From Variovorax paradoxus_P (GTDB lineage: Bacteria; Pseudomonadota; Gammaproteobacteria; Burkholderiales; Burkholderiaceae_C): 64,000 nt of DNA. The notes under the pieces were generated by a model. It saw nothing but the letters and a program-made list of their open reading frames with translations, was not told where the DNA came from and made no database searches. The translations under genes were made by a program, and so were the position numbers. The stretch lies in assembly GCF_050627025.1 (NCBI RefSeq), contig NZ_CP192472.1; one strand, written 5' to 3'. Below, one piece after another: positions 17,319-26,876 of this stretch (the stretch's first letter is position 1; each line of letters starts with the position of its first letter).

Positions 17319-17592
17319 GGCACCGCTCCAGGGTCTTCCGAGACCTCCCCAGGCGCATTCGGCAGTTCACCTCGCTGTACGCGCTCTGGCGCACGTCCCG
17401 TCCCTTCGCCTGCAAAGGCGAGGCGCGGGGCGTTTTACCGTGTGCGGCGCAGCAAAGGCCCATGCGCATTCGGGCTCCGCCGGCGTAGCTCCTCGCCTCA
17501 GGGCAACAAACCCATCTCAGATGACGATGGCAAGTTGAACAAAACCCAGAGAAAATGGCGAACTCATCGCCAGATGCGATGCCCAACGCCCC

Positions 17593-18546
17593 ATGAGCAC
17601 CTCAGAACGCAATTTCGCCCGACGCATCGACCTCACGTCGCTGCAGTTGTTCGTGGCCGTTTGCGAGCTTGGGAGTATCGGGCGGGCGGCGGAACGCGAA
17701 TTCATTGCCGCTTCGGCCATCAGCAAGCGGCTGTCCGACCTTGAAGCTACCCTGGGCACCACCCTCCTCTACCGCCATGCGCGCGGGGTCGATCTTTCGC
17801 CCGCGGGCGAAAGCCTGCTGCACCATGCGCGCTCGGTGCTTTACAGCCTCGAGAAGATGCAGGGCGAACTCAGCGAATACGCCGAGGGCGTGCGTGGCCA
17901 TGTGCGGGTGCACGCCAACATCTCAGCCATCGTGCAGTTTCTTCCTGAAGACCTTGGCGCCTTCACGCGCGAGCACGACGCGATCAAGATCGACCTGGAA
18001 GAGCACCTGAGCAACGAAGTGGTGCGCGCGGTGCAGGAAGGCGCCGCCGACCTAGGTATTTGCCATATTCCCGACGGCACGAACGAATTGCAGACGCTGC
18101 CCTACCGCCACGACCGGCTCGTGCTGATCGTGCCCGCCGGGCACCCGCTTGCCACGCAAGAGCCCATCGATTTCGCAGCCTCGCTCGATTTCGACCACGT
18201 GGGCCTGCACACAAACAGCTCGATCTACGTCGCCATGCACCAGGCGGCGGTCGAAGCCGGCCGCAGCGTCAAGTTGCGCATCCATGTGACCGGCCTTGAC
18301 GCCATGTGCCGCATGATCGACAACGGCCTGGGCGTTGGCGTAATGCCGCAGCGCGCATTCGATCTGCTGCAGGCGGGCATTGGCAGCCGTCTTCGCAGCG
18401 TGGCGCTCAACGACGCTTGGTCGAACCGCGAGATCCGCCTGGTAGCGCGCGACTTCTCCACGCTGCCGGTGGCCGCGCGCACACTGGTCAATCACCTGCA
18501 TACGCCGGCGGCCGCCCGCGACGCCGCCGAGCCGCTCGCCGCATAG
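17593..18546 (+). CDS. LysR-family transcriptional regulator
   Basis: A 317-residue regulator with an N-terminal winged helix-turn-helix (about 14-72; FVAVCELGSIGRAAEREF, SAISKRLSDLEATLGTTLL) and a periplasmic-binding-protein-like effector domain (about 100-300; NGLGVGVMPQRAF). ATG at 17593. It is followed 44 bp later by leuC in the same direction, an unusual arrangement since LysR genes are more often divergent from targets. Control of leuCDB is possible but not shown; the effector is unknown. Confidence 0.88.
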   Translation: MSTSERNFARRIDLTSLQLFVAVCELGSIGRAAEREFIAASAISKRLSDLEATLGTTLLYRHARGVDLSPAGESLLHHARSVLYSLEKMQGELSEYAEGVRGHVRVHANISAIVQFLPEDLGAFTREHDAIKIDLEEHLSNEVVRAVQEGAADLGICHIPDGTNELQTLPYRHDRLVLIVPAGHPLATQEPIDFAASLDFDHVGLHTNSSIYVAMHQAAVEAGRSVKLRIHVTGLDAMCRMIDNGLGVGVMPQRAFDLLQAGIGSRLRSVALNDAWSNREIRLVARDFSTLPVAARTLVNHLHTPAAARDAAEPLAA

Positions 18547-18590
18547 AAACCCAAGACAATTCACCTCCCCACGAAAGACAAGAGACCGAC

Positions 18591-20012
18591 ATGGCACGCA
18601 CGCTCTACGACAAGATCTGGGACGAACACGTCGTCCATACCGAGGAAGACGGCACCGCCATCCTCTACATCGATCGCCACCTGGTGCACGAAGTCACCAG
18701 CCCGCAGGCCTTCGAGGGGCTGCGCGAAGCCGGCCGCAAGCTGTGGCGCATCAGCTCGGTGGTGGCCACTGCCGACCACAACACGCCCACCACGGGCTGG
18801 GAGCGCGGTTACGAAGGCATCGCCGACCCCACAAGCAAGGAGCAGGTCACCACGCTCGACAAGAACATCGCGGAGTTCGGCGCCGCGGCGTTCTTTCCGT
18901 TCCTGAGCAAGCGCCAGGGCATCGTGCACGTGATCGGGCCTGAATCGGGCGCCACGCTGCCCGGCATGACCGTGGTCTGCGGCGACTCGCACACCTCCAC
19001 GCACGGCGCATTCGGCGCACTGGCGCACGGCATTGGTACCAGCGAGGTCGAGCATGTGATGGCCACGCAAACGCTGCTTGGCAAGAAGGCTAAGAACATG
19101 CTGGTGAAGGTCGAAGGCAAGCTGCCGTTCGGCTGCACGGCCAAGGACATCGTGCTTGCGATCATCGGCAAGATCGGTACGGCGGGTGGCACGGGCTACA
19201 CCATTGAATTCGCGGGCTCCGCCATCCGCGACCTGAGCATGGAAGGCCGCATGACGGTCTGCAACATGGCCATCGAGGCGGGCGCGCGCGCGGGACTCGT
19301 GGCGGTCGACGAAAAGACCATCAACTACATCAAGGGCCGCCCGCTCGCTCCCGCGGGCGTCGAGTGGGAGCAGGCCGTGGCCTATTGGCGCACGCTTCAG
19401 TCCGACCCCGACGCGAAATTCGACGCCGTGGTCGAGCTCGACGCAACGCAGATCCAGCCGCAAGTCACCTGGGGCACGTCGCCCGAAATGGTGGTCGACA
19501 TCAATGGCCGCGTGCCCGATCCCGACAAGGAAAAAGACGCCAGCAAGCGCGGCGCCATCGAACGCGCGCTGGTCTACATGGGCCTGGAGCCCAACAAGGC
19601 GATGAACGACATCTTCATCGACAAGGTGTTCATCGGCTCTTGCACCAACAGCCGCATCGAGGACATGCGCGAAGCCGCTGCCGTGGTGAAGAAGCTCGGG
19701 CAGAAGGTTGCGAAGAACGTGAAGCTCGCAATGGTGGTTCCGGGCTCTGGCGTGGTGAAGGAACAGGCCGAGCGCGAAGGCCTCGACGTGATCTTCAAGG
19801 CTGCGGGCTTCGAGTGGCGCGAGCCCGGATGCTCGATGTGCCTGGCCATGAATGCCGACCGCCTGGAGCCCGGCGAGCGCTGCGCATCGACCAGCAACCG
19901 CAACTTCGAAGGCCGCCAGGGCGCCGGTGGCCGCACCCACCTGGTGAGCCCTGCCATGGCCGCCGCTGCCGCGGTGCACGGCCACTTTGTCGACGTTCGC
20001 ACCTTCGCCTGA
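18591..20012 (+). CDS. leuC: 3-isopropylmalate dehydratase large subunit
   Basis: Leucine biosynthesis; with LeuD isomerises 2-isopropylmalate to 3-isopropylmalate using a [4Fe-4S] cluster. The 473-residue protein (E. coli 466) has cluster cysteines in IGSCTNSRIEDMR and GCSMCLAMNADRL, and aconitase-superfamily markers VCGDSHTSTHGAFG and STSNRNFEGRQG. ATG at 18591. leuD follows after 25 bp and leuB 37 bp later; leuA is not in the window. Confidence 0.98.
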   Translation: MARTLYDKIWDEHVVHTEEDGTAILYIDRHLVHEVTSPQAFEGLREAGRKLWRISSVVATADHNTPTTGWERGYEGIADPTSKEQVTTLDKNIAEFGAAAFFPFLSKRQGIVHVIGPESGATLPGMTVVCGDSHTSTHGAFGALAHGIGTSEVEHVMATQTLLGKKAKNMLVKVEGKLPFGCTAKDIVLAIIGKIGTAGGTGYTIEFAGSAIRDLSMEGRMTVCNMAIEAGARAGLVAVDEKTINYIKGRPLAPAGVEWEQAVAYWRTLQSDPDAKFDAVVELDATQIQPQVTWGTSPEMVVDINGRVPDPDKEKDASKRGAIERALVYMGLEPNKAMNDIFIDKVFIGSCTNSRIEDMREAAAVVKKLGQKVAKNVKLAMVVPGSGVVKEQAEREGLDVIFKAAGFEWREPGCSMCLAMNADRLEPGERCASTSNRNFEGRQGAGGRTHLVSPAMAAAAAVHGHFVDVRTFA

Positions 20013-20037
20013 GCAAAAAAAGACAAGAGAGATTCAC

Positions 20038-20688
20038 ATGCAGAAATTCACCGTGCACAAGGGCCTTGTCGCCCCGATGGACCGCGAGAACGTCGACACC
20101 GACGCAATCATTCCGAAGCAGTTCCTCAAGTCGATCAAGCGCACCGGCTTCGGCCAGAACCTGTTCGACGAATGGCGCTATCTGGACGCCGGCTTTCCGG
20201 GCCAGGATCCGGCCAGCCGCAAGCCGAACCCGGACTTCGTGCTGAACCAGCCGCGCTACGCCGGCGCATCGATTCTTTTGGCGCGCAAGAACTTCGGCTG
20301 CGGTTCGTCGCGCGAACATGCGCCGTGGGCGCTCGACCAATACGGCTTTCGCGCGATCATTGCGCCGAGCTATGCCGACATCTTCTTCAACAACAGCTTT
20401 AAGAACGGCCTGCTCCCGATCGTGCTGCCCGAAGCGCAGGTGGCGCAGCTCTTCGACGAGACATTTGCGTTCCCCGGGTACACGCTGACCATCGACCTGG
20501 AGCGCCAGGTGGTCGTGAAGCCCGATGGCGGCGAGTTCGCTTTCGACGTGCAGGCCTTCCGCAAGTATTGCCTCATCAACGGACTGGACGACATCGGCCT
20601 GACGCTGCGCCACAAGGACAAGATCAAGGCCTTCGAAGCCGAGCGGCTGGCGCAGAAGCCTTGGCTCGCGCACACGATGATCGCCTGA
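20038..20688 (+). CDS. leuD: 3-isopropylmalate dehydratase small subunit
   Basis: Swivel-domain subunit that completes the isopropylmalate isomerase active site. The 216-residue protein has DTDAIIPKQFLKSIKRTG and the substrate-recognition loop NFGCGSSREHAPWAL, both diagnostic. ATG at 20038 was chosen over an upstream extension that overlaps leuC. It lies within leuCDB. Confidence 0.98.
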   Translation: MQKFTVHKGLVAPMDRENVDTDAIIPKQFLKSIKRTGFGQNLFDEWRYLDAGFPGQDPASRKPNPDFVLNQPRYAGASILLARKNFGCGSSREHAPWALDQYGFRAIIAPSYADIFFNNSFKNGLLPIVLPEAQVAQLFDETFAFPGYTLTIDLERQVVVKPDGGEFAFDVQAFRKYCLINGLDDIGLTLRHKDKIKAFEAERLAQKPWLAHTMIA

Positions 20689-20725
20689 AGCTTCGCATCT
20701 CCAATTTCAAACCTCAGACCAACTT

Positions 20726-21814
20726 ATGAAAATCGCAGTTCTCCCGGGTGACGGCATCGGCACCGAAATCGTGGCCGAGGCCATCCGCGTGCTCGACGCG
20801 CTCGACCTCTCGTTCGAAATGGAAACTGCGCTGGTCGGCGGCGCGGCCTACGAGGCGCATGGCCATCCGCTCCCCGAGTCGACACTCAAGCTCGCGAAAG
20901 AAGCGGACGCGGTGCTGTTCGGCGCGGTCGGCGACTGGAAATACGACAAGCTCGACCGCCCGCTGCGCCCCGAACAGGCCATTCTCGGCCTGCGCAAGAA
21001 CCTTGGCCTGTTCGCCAATTTCCGCCCGGCCATCTGCTACGAGCAGCTGGTGGACGCATCGAGCCTCAAGCCCGAACTCATCGCGGGCCTGGACATCCTC
21101 ATCATTCGCGAGCTGACAGGCGACATCTACTTCGGCCAGCCGCGCGGCCGCCGCACCGCTGTGGACGGGCACTTTCCGGGTGCTGAAGAAGCCTTCGACA
21201 CGATGCGCTATTCGCGCCCCGAGATCGAGCGCATCGCCCGCGTGGCCTTCGAAGCCGCCCGCAAGCGCAACAAGCGCGTGACCAGCGTCGACAAGGCCAA
21301 CGTGCTCGAAACCTTCCAGTTCTGGAAGGACGTGGTGACCGAGGTGCACAAGGACTATCCGGACATCGAACTGGACCACATGTACGTCGACAACGCGGCC
21401 ATGCAGCTGGTAAAGGCGCCCAAGAAGTTCGACGTGATCGTCACCGGCAACATGTTCGGCGACATCCTCTCGGACGAGGCGGCCATGCTCACTGGCTCCA
21501 TCGGCATGCTGCCCTCGGCGTCGCTCAATTCAAGCAACCAGGGCCTGTACGAGCCCAGCCACGGCAGCGCCCCCGACATTGCCGGCAAAGGGGTTGCCAA
21601 TCCTTTGGCTACAATACTGTCCGCTGCCATGATGCTCCGCTTTTCACTCAACCAAGCCGAAGCTGCCGACCGTATCGAGTCGGCAGTCAAGCATGTGCTC
21701 GCCTCGGGGCTGCGCACGGGTGACATCTGGTCTGAAGGTACGAAGCGCGTCGGAACCCGTGAGATGGGCGACGCGGTTGTTGCAGCAATCACCAAAAAGA
21801 CGATTACCGGCTAA
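20726..21814 (+). CDS. leuB: 3-isopropylmalate dehydrogenase
   Basis: NAD-dependent oxidative decarboxylation of 3-isopropylmalate in leucine synthesis. The 362-residue protein begins KIAVLPGDGIGTEIV and carries RELTGDIYFGQPRG, the substrate arginines near LRKNLGLFANFRP, the metal site in NMFGDILSDEAAML and the NAD-binding HGSAPDIAGKGVANP. Full length. It is followed by 89 bp and then asd. Confidence 0.98.
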   Translation: MKIAVLPGDGIGTEIVAEAIRVLDALDLSFEMETALVGGAAYEAHGHPLPESTLKLAKEADAVLFGAVGDWKYDKLDRPLRPEQAILGLRKNLGLFANFRPAICYEQLVDASSLKPELIAGLDILIIRELTGDIYFGQPRGRRTAVDGHFPGAEEAFDTMRYSRPEIERIARVAFEAARKRNKRVTSVDKANVLETFQFWKDVVTEVHKDYPDIELDHMYVDNAAMQLVKAPKKFDVIVTGNMFGDILSDEAAMLTGSIGMLPSASLNSSNQGLYEPSHGSAPDIAGKGVANPLATILSAAMMLRFSLNQAEAADRIESAVKHVLASGLRTGDIWSEGTKRVGTREMGDAVVAAITKKTITG

Positions 21815-21903
21815 CCGCAGCCCGCTTCGTCACGCCCCTCCCCGGCTCGACGAGTCGGGGGCAAAAAAGACAATTTCTTTCTTTTTCACAAGGGCAAACT
21901 GAA

Positions 21904-23046
21904 ATGGCGAACGCATCTCAACCTCTGGTCGGCCTCGTAGGCTGGCGTGGCATGGTCGGCTCGGTCCTCATGGACCGCATGCAGGCCGAAGGCGACTTCG
22001 GGCTCATCGAGCCGCTGTTCTTCTCGACTTCCAATGCCGGCGGCAAGGCCCCGGCAATGGCCAAGAACGAAACCGCGCTGAAGGATGCGAACGACATCGA
22101 CGCACTGAAGAAGTGCGACATCATCATCACCTGCCAGGGCGGCGACTACACCAGCGAGGTGTTCCCCAAGCTGCGGGCCGCAGGCTGGAGCGGCCACTGG
22201 ATCGACGCCGCTTCCACGCTGCGCATGAACAACGACGCGGTCATTGTGCTCGACCCGGTCAACCTGCCGGTGATCCAGAACGCGCTCACCAACGGCGGCA
22301 AGAACTGGATCGGCGGCAACTGCACCGTGAGCTGCATGCTCATGGGCGTGGGCGCCCTCTACAAGGCTGGCCTGGTCGAATGGATGACCAGCATGACCTA
22401 CCAGGCGGCTTCGGGCGGCGGAGCGCAGCACATGCGCGAACTGCTGACGCAGTTTGGCACCCTGAACGCCGAGGTGCGCGCCCTGCTGGACGACCCGAAG
22501 TCTGCCATTCTCGAAATCGACCGCAAGGTGCTGCACAAGCAGCAGAACCTGGGCGCGGCCGAAACCGCCAATTTCGGCGCCCCGCTCGGCGGCTCGCTGA
22601 TTCCCTGGATCGACAAGGACCTGGGCGACGGCATGTCCAAGGAAGAGTGGAAGGCCGGCGCCGAAACCAACAAGATCCTGGGCCAGGGCGCGGGCTTTGG
22701 CACCGCCGCCGTCCCGGTCGACGGCTTTTGCGTGCGCATCGGTGCCATGCGCTGCCACAGCCAGGCATTGACCTTCAAGCTCAAGAAGGACGTGCCGCTG
22801 GCGGACATCGAAGCCATGATCGCAGCCGACAACCAATGGGCGAAGGTTGTACCCAACACCCGCGAGGCTACCCTCAAGGACCTGACGCCCGTTGCCGTAA
22901 CGGGCACGATGGGCATTCCTGTGGGCCGCATCCGCAAGCTTGCAATGGGCCCTGAATATGTCGGCGCTTTCACAATCGGCGACCAGCTGTTGTGGGGCGC
23001 GGCCGAACCGCTGCGCCGCATGCTGCGCATCTTGCTTGAGGCTTGA
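21904..23046 (+). CDS. asd: Aspartate-semialdehyde dehydrogenase
   Basis: Reduces aspartyl phosphate to aspartate semialdehyde for lysine, methionine, threonine and diaminopimelate synthesis. The 380-residue protein is of the Gram-negative type: NADP motif VGLVGWRGMVGSVLMDRM at the N-terminus, catalytic cysteine in GGNCTVSCMLMG and the substrate/base region around RIGAMRCHSQALT. ATG at 21904. It opens the asd-fimV-truA-trp gene order typical of betaproteobacteria. Confidence 0.97.
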   Translation: MANASQPLVGLVGWRGMVGSVLMDRMQAEGDFGLIEPLFFSTSNAGGKAPAMAKNETALKDANDIDALKKCDIIITCQGGDYTSEVFPKLRAAGWSGHWIDAASTLRMNNDAVIVLDPVNLPVIQNALTNGGKNWIGGNCTVSCMLMGVGALYKAGLVEWMTSMTYQAASGGGAQHMRELLTQFGTLNAEVRALLDDPKSAILEIDRKVLHKQQNLGAAETANFGAPLGGSLIPWIDKDLGDGMSKEEWKAGAETNKILGQGAGFGTAAVPVDGFCVRIGAMRCHSQALTFKLKKDVPLADIEAMIAADNQWAKVVPNTREATLKDLTPVAVTGTMGIPVGRIRKLAMGPEYVGAFTIGDQLLWGAAEPLRRMLRILLEA

Positions 23047-23214
23047 TGGGGGCGCGCCGGCTCACCCAAAGCCCAAAATGTTGCTCGACAGCAACGGAAG
23101 ATGTGTGCGTAAGTATGCGCGTACTGGGTAGAACAGGCGCACCGCCTTGTCAGTACCCGGTGTTGGTGCTAACGTCCTCTTACAATTTCTGGGCCTGAGC
23201 CGCCCCCTATCAGC

Positions 23215-26037
23215 ATGACAAGACATCTGTTGCCCGCGGCCCGCCCATCGGCCGCTCGCCCTTCTCTGCCCCTGAAAGGCCTTCGCCTTTCTGTCCTGGG
23301 TGCCGCCATGGCGGTCGCCCTTGGCGTTGCGAGCACCGATGCGAGCGCCTTCGCTTTGGGCCAATTGAAGGTGCAATCGGCACTGGGCGAGCCCCTTCGC
23401 GCTGAAATCGACGTCACCGAAATGGCGGCCGCCGAAGCCGACAGCCTGAAGATCAACGTTGCCAGCGCCGACGCTTTCAAGAACGCGGGCGTTCCGTACA
23501 ACGCAGCCTTGAGCGACGTGAAGGCCACCCTGCAGCGCCGCGCCGGGGGCCAGTATGTGGTTCGCCTGACAGGCACCCGCCCGCTCAACGATCCATTCAT
23601 CGACCTGTTGCTCGAAGCCAACGGCTCCTCGGGTCGTATGGTGCGCGACTACACGGTGCTGCTCGACCCGCCGGTAACCCGGCAGGCGGCACCGAGCGCG
23701 CCCATTTCTCCTTCTGCACCGCAGATCAGCATGCCCCCGGCAGAACGCCCGGGGCAGGCTGCGGCGCGTGCACGGCGTGAGCGCGCACCAGTTGTGCCTG
23801 TTACCGCACCGCCGGCAGCCGCACCCGCGCCTGCTGCGCCTGCCAATTCGGCTCCGCAAGCACCCAGCGCTGCGGCGCCGGCTCGCGCTGCGGGCGGCGG
23901 CGAGCAGGTCACGGTACAGCGCGGCGATACCGCCAGCAAGATTGCCGGTGCCCACAAGCCGGCCGACATATCGCTCGACCAGATGCTGGTTGCACTGCTG
24001 CTTGCCAACCCCGATGCATTCATTGGCGGCAACGTCAATCGCATCAAGGCCGGTGCGGTGCTCGATCTTCCGGGCGCAGCTGAAGCAGGCGCCATCCCGC
24101 CCGCGGAAGCAAAGCGCACGGTTACGGCGCAAAGCCGCGATTTCGGCGCCTACCGCCAGCGCTTGGCCGAAAACGCGCCCACGGCAAACGTGGCTGCTGC
24201 CGGCCGCAATGCCTCTGGCAAGGTGCAAGCCAATGTCGAAGACCGCAATGCCACGGCAAGCGCACCCGACAAGCTGACGATTTCGCAGGGCAGCGCGACC
24301 GCCCGTGCCGCCGAAGAAAAGGTGGCGCAGACCCGCCAGGCACAGGAAAGCAACAACCGCGTCGCGGAGCTTTCGAAGAACATCAACGATCTGGCCAAGC
24401 TCAAGGCAGCCACCGGTTCTGCGGCCCCGGCCGCAGGCGCGGCGGCAGCTCCGGCACCGGCAACCCCGGGCATTTCCGTTCCCAATCCAGGCGTGGCCGC
24501 CACGGCCGCACCAACGGCGGCTAGCCCAGCACCGGCGGCACCAGTTGCGGCGGCGCCTGCTGCACCCGTCACCCCGACTGCAACGCCCGCTGCTGCACCC
24601 GCACCCGCACCCGCACCCGCAGAAGCAGCGTCGCCCGCCACGGCAGCAATGCCCGCAGCCTCCGCTCCGGCCGCCGCCGCGGCACCTGATGCCAATGCAA
24701 CGGCCGAAACCATGCCCGGCGCTCCCGCCGCGGCTGCAAGCGCTGCCGCTCCGGCGCCGGCACCCAAGCCGGTAGTCAAGGCCGCCCCGCCGCCGCCTCC
24801 GGTAGAACGCAGCTTCTTCGACGAGTTGATGGACAACCCGCTGATGCTGGCTGGTGCGGCACTGATCGCCCTGCTCATCGGCTTCCTGCTGTACCGCGTG
24901 CTGGGCCGCCGGCGCGAGGAAATGAGCGAAAGCGTGTTCCTCGAAAGCCGCATTCCGAAAGACTCGTTCTTCGGTGCGAGCGGTGGTGAATCGGTCGACA
25001 CCAAGCACCGTGGCGACTCCACCGTCTCGTCGCTGTCGTATTCGCCGAGCCAGCTCGACGCCGGCGATGTCGACCCCGTGGCTGAAGCCGATGTGTACCT
25101 TGCCTATGGCCGCGACCTGCAAGCCGAAGAAATCCTGCGCGAAGCCCTGCGCGTCAACCCCGACCGCACGGCCATTCACCTCAAGTTGCTCGAAATCCAC
25201 GCCAAGCGGCGCGACGTCCGCGCTTATGAAGGCCTGGCTACCGAGGTGCACAAGCTGACCAACGGCACCGGCTCCGACTGGAACCGCGTGGTCGACATGG
25301 GCAAGGACCTCGATCCGGGCAATCCGCTGTACGAATCGGGCACAGCCCGTGGCGGAGTGAGCCCTGCCGAGAGCGCCGCTTTCGCAGGCGCGCTGGCCAC
25401 TGCGGCCAAGCCCGCTACTGCAACGCCCCCTGCCGCAGCGCCCGCCCCAGTGGCGGCAGCTGTCGCCGCACCGGCCTTCGTTCCGTCGGTCGCACCGCTG
25501 GACTTTGACCTGGACCTGAGCCAGCCCGCGGCACTCGCTCCGACCGCCGCCCCGGTGAGCGCGAGCCTTCCGAAGACCGCTTACGCACCCGCCGCAGCTG
25601 CACCTTTGTCCAACGGCCATGCGCATGCACCGGCACCCGTCGACCTGGAAAACGACTTCGACACCGCTCCCGGCGCGCTGGCCCCGATCAGCCGCCCCGT
25701 GGGGCTGAACGATGCCAACGACAACACCCGCCCAGCCACGCTGCGCAGTGCCGACAGCCTTCCAGCGGATTCGGGCTTCATCGAATTCGACATGAGCGCA
25801 CTGGCCGGCCTTCCCGCCCGCCCGGTGGCCGGCACCGCCGAAACAACCCGTCCTGCTGCAGCCATGCCGCAAGACGACGGCGACGACAGCCCCCACGCGG
25901 TCAAGCTGTCGCTGGCCCGCGAGCTGCAGGCCATCGGCGATGTCGAAGGCGCCCGCTCGCTGGTGGAAGAAGTCGAAGCCGAAAGCGCCGGCGACCTCAA
26001 GTCCCAGGCAAGGCAATTGCTCGCCGAGCTGCGCTAA
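23215..26037 (+). CDS. fimV: FimV-family peptidoglycan-binding inner-membrane hub protein
   Basis: Large inner-membrane scaffold related to Pseudomonas FimV, tied to type IV pilus assembly and polarity. The 940-residue protein has a signal peptide ending near ASA, a conserved N-terminal domain beginning FALGQLKVQSALGEPLRAEI, a LysM domain (about 230-285), a long Ala/Pro-rich region, one membrane helix (about 541-562), an acidic cytoplasmic part with a TPR-like stretch, and the C-terminal FimV domain (about 893-940; KLSLARELQAIGDVEGARSL). The Ala/Pro region contains a 6-bp tandem repeat. Length varies widely in this family. Confidence 0.93.
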   Translation: MTRHLLPAARPSAARPSLPLKGLRLSVLGAAMAVALGVASTDASAFALGQLKVQSALGEPLRAEIDVTEMAAAEADSLKINVASADAFKNAGVPYNAALSDVKATLQRRAGGQYVVRLTGTRPLNDPFIDLLLEANGSSGRMVRDYTVLLDPPVTRQAAPSAPISPSAPQISMPPAERPGQAAARARRERAPVVPVTAPPAAAPAPAAPANSAPQAPSAAAPARAAGGGEQVTVQRGDTASKIAGAHKPADISLDQMLVALLLANPDAFIGGNVNRIKAGAVLDLPGAAEAGAIPPAEAKRTVTAQSRDFGAYRQRLAENAPTANVAAAGRNASGKVQANVEDRNATASAPDKLTISQGSATARAAEEKVAQTRQAQESNNRVAELSKNINDLAKLKAATGSAAPAAGAAAAPAPATPGISVPNPGVAATAAPTAASPAPAAPVAAAPAAPVTPTATPAAAPAPAPAPAEAASPATAAMPAASAPAAAAAPDANATAETMPGAPAAAASAAAPAPAPKPVVKAAPPPPPVERSFFDELMDNPLMLAGAALIALLIGFLLYRVLGRRREEMSESVFLESRIPKDSFFGASGGESVDTKHRGDSTVSSLSYSPSQLDAGDVDPVAEADVYLAYGRDLQAEEILREALRVNPDRTAIHLKLLEIHAKRRDVRAYEGLATEVHKLTNGTGSDWNRVVDMGKDLDPGNPLYESGTARGGVSPAESAAFAGALATAAKPATATPPAAAPAPVAAAVAAPAFVPSVAPLDFDLDLSQPAALAPTAAPVSASLPKTAYAPAAAAPLSNGHAHAPAPVDLENDFDTAPGALAPISRPVGLNDANDNTRPATLRSADSLPADSGFIEFDMSALAGLPARPVAGTAETTRPAAAMPQDDGDDSPHAVKLSLARELQAIGDVEGARSLVEEVEAESAGDLKSQARQLLAELR
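24595..24618 (+). repeat. Tandem hexanucleotide repeat in fimV
   Basis: Four exact copies of GCACCC in a row, in frame, coding for an Ala-Pro run in the periplasmic linker of FimV. Copy-number change would alter linker length by two residues per unit without a frameshift. Confidence 0.85.
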
Positions 26038-26063
26038 GCGGCTTTTTTCCTGTTTCTGAATTC

Positions 26064-26876
26064 GTGAGGCTGGCGCTAGGCATCCGCTACAACGGCCAGG
26101 CGTACGAGGGCTGGCAAAGCCAGCGCTCGGGCCGCACGGTTCAGGACAAGCTGGAAACTGCGCTCGGCAAATTTGCCGCACAGCCCATCGGCACGCTGTG
26201 CGCGGGCCGCACCGACGCTGGCGTGCACGCGCTCATGCAGGTGGTGCACTTCGACACCGACGTCGAACGAGAGCCCTTCTCCTGGATGCGCGGCACCAAC
26301 CGCTACCTGCCCGACGACATCGCCGTGCAATGGGCGCACCCGGTGCCCGACGAGTTTCATTGCCGCGCCAGTGCCCTGGCCCGCCGCTACCTCTACGTGC
26401 TGTCGCAATCGCCGGTGCGGCCGAGCCTCGATTCGGGCCGGGTCGGCTGGTCGATGCATGCGCTCGACGCCGATGCCATGCGCGCGGCGGCCGCCCGTTT
26501 GGTGGGCAAGCACGACTTCAGCTCTTTTCGCGCCTCTGCTTGCCAGGCGCGCTCGCCCGTCAAGGACCTTCGGCGCATCGATATCACGCGCCACGGCGAA
26601 GGCGATCGCTGCCGCTGGCACTTCGAGTTCGAGGCCGATGCTTTTCTGCACCACATGATCCGCAATCTGATGGGCTGCCTGGTTCGCATCGGCCGCGGCG
26701 ACGAGCGGCCTGAATGGATCACCGAGGTGCTCGACGCGCGCAGCCGCAAGGTGGCTGCGCCCACTTTCTCCGCCGACGGCCTGTACTTTCTGGGGCCTTT
26801 GTACGACGCCAAGTGGGGTCTGCCGGCTGAGGCCACGCTGCAAGCTGGCGGCGCTCCTTATGATGGACCGCCATGA
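26064..26876 (+). CDS. truA: tRNA pseudouridine synthase A
   Basis: Makes pseudouridine at tRNA positions 38-40. The 270-residue protein has the catalytic aspartate D51 in AGRTDAGVHA, plus GTNRYLPDDIAV, HCRASALARRYLYVL and FLHHMIRNLMG. It uses a GTG start at 26064 (no ATG fits the conserved N-terminus RLALGIRYNGQAYEGWQ). It begins 26 bp after fimV and its stop overlaps the trpF start by ATGA. Confidence 0.96.
   Translation: MRLALGIRYNGQAYEGWQSQRSGRTVQDKLETALGKFAAQPIGTLCAGRTDAGVHALMQVVHFDTDVEREPFSWMRGTNRYLPDDIAVQWAHPVPDEFHCRASALARRYLYVLSQSPVRPSLDSGRVGWSMHALDADAMRAAAARLVGKHDFSSFRASACQARSPVKDLRRIDITRHGEGDRCRWHFEFEADAFLHHMIRNLMGCLVRIGRGDERPEWITEVLDARSRKVAAPTFSADGLYFLGPLYDAKWGLPAEATLQAGGAPYDGPP

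Noticed and set aside
17407..17420. CGCCT/AGGCG hairpin after the entericidin gene as terminator
   Set aside because: Only five base pairs, and the nearest T-run is too far away.
21845..21866. CCCCGGCTCG/CGAGTCGGGG hairpin between leuB and asd as terminator
   Set aside because: It is followed by As and not Ts on the plus strand, and the minus strand has its T-run on the wrong side.
23062..26181. 1039-codon minus-strand frame opposite fimV
   Set aside because: Low-complexity Gly/Arg/Cys-rich translation caused by the Ala/Pro repeats of fimV; no domain.
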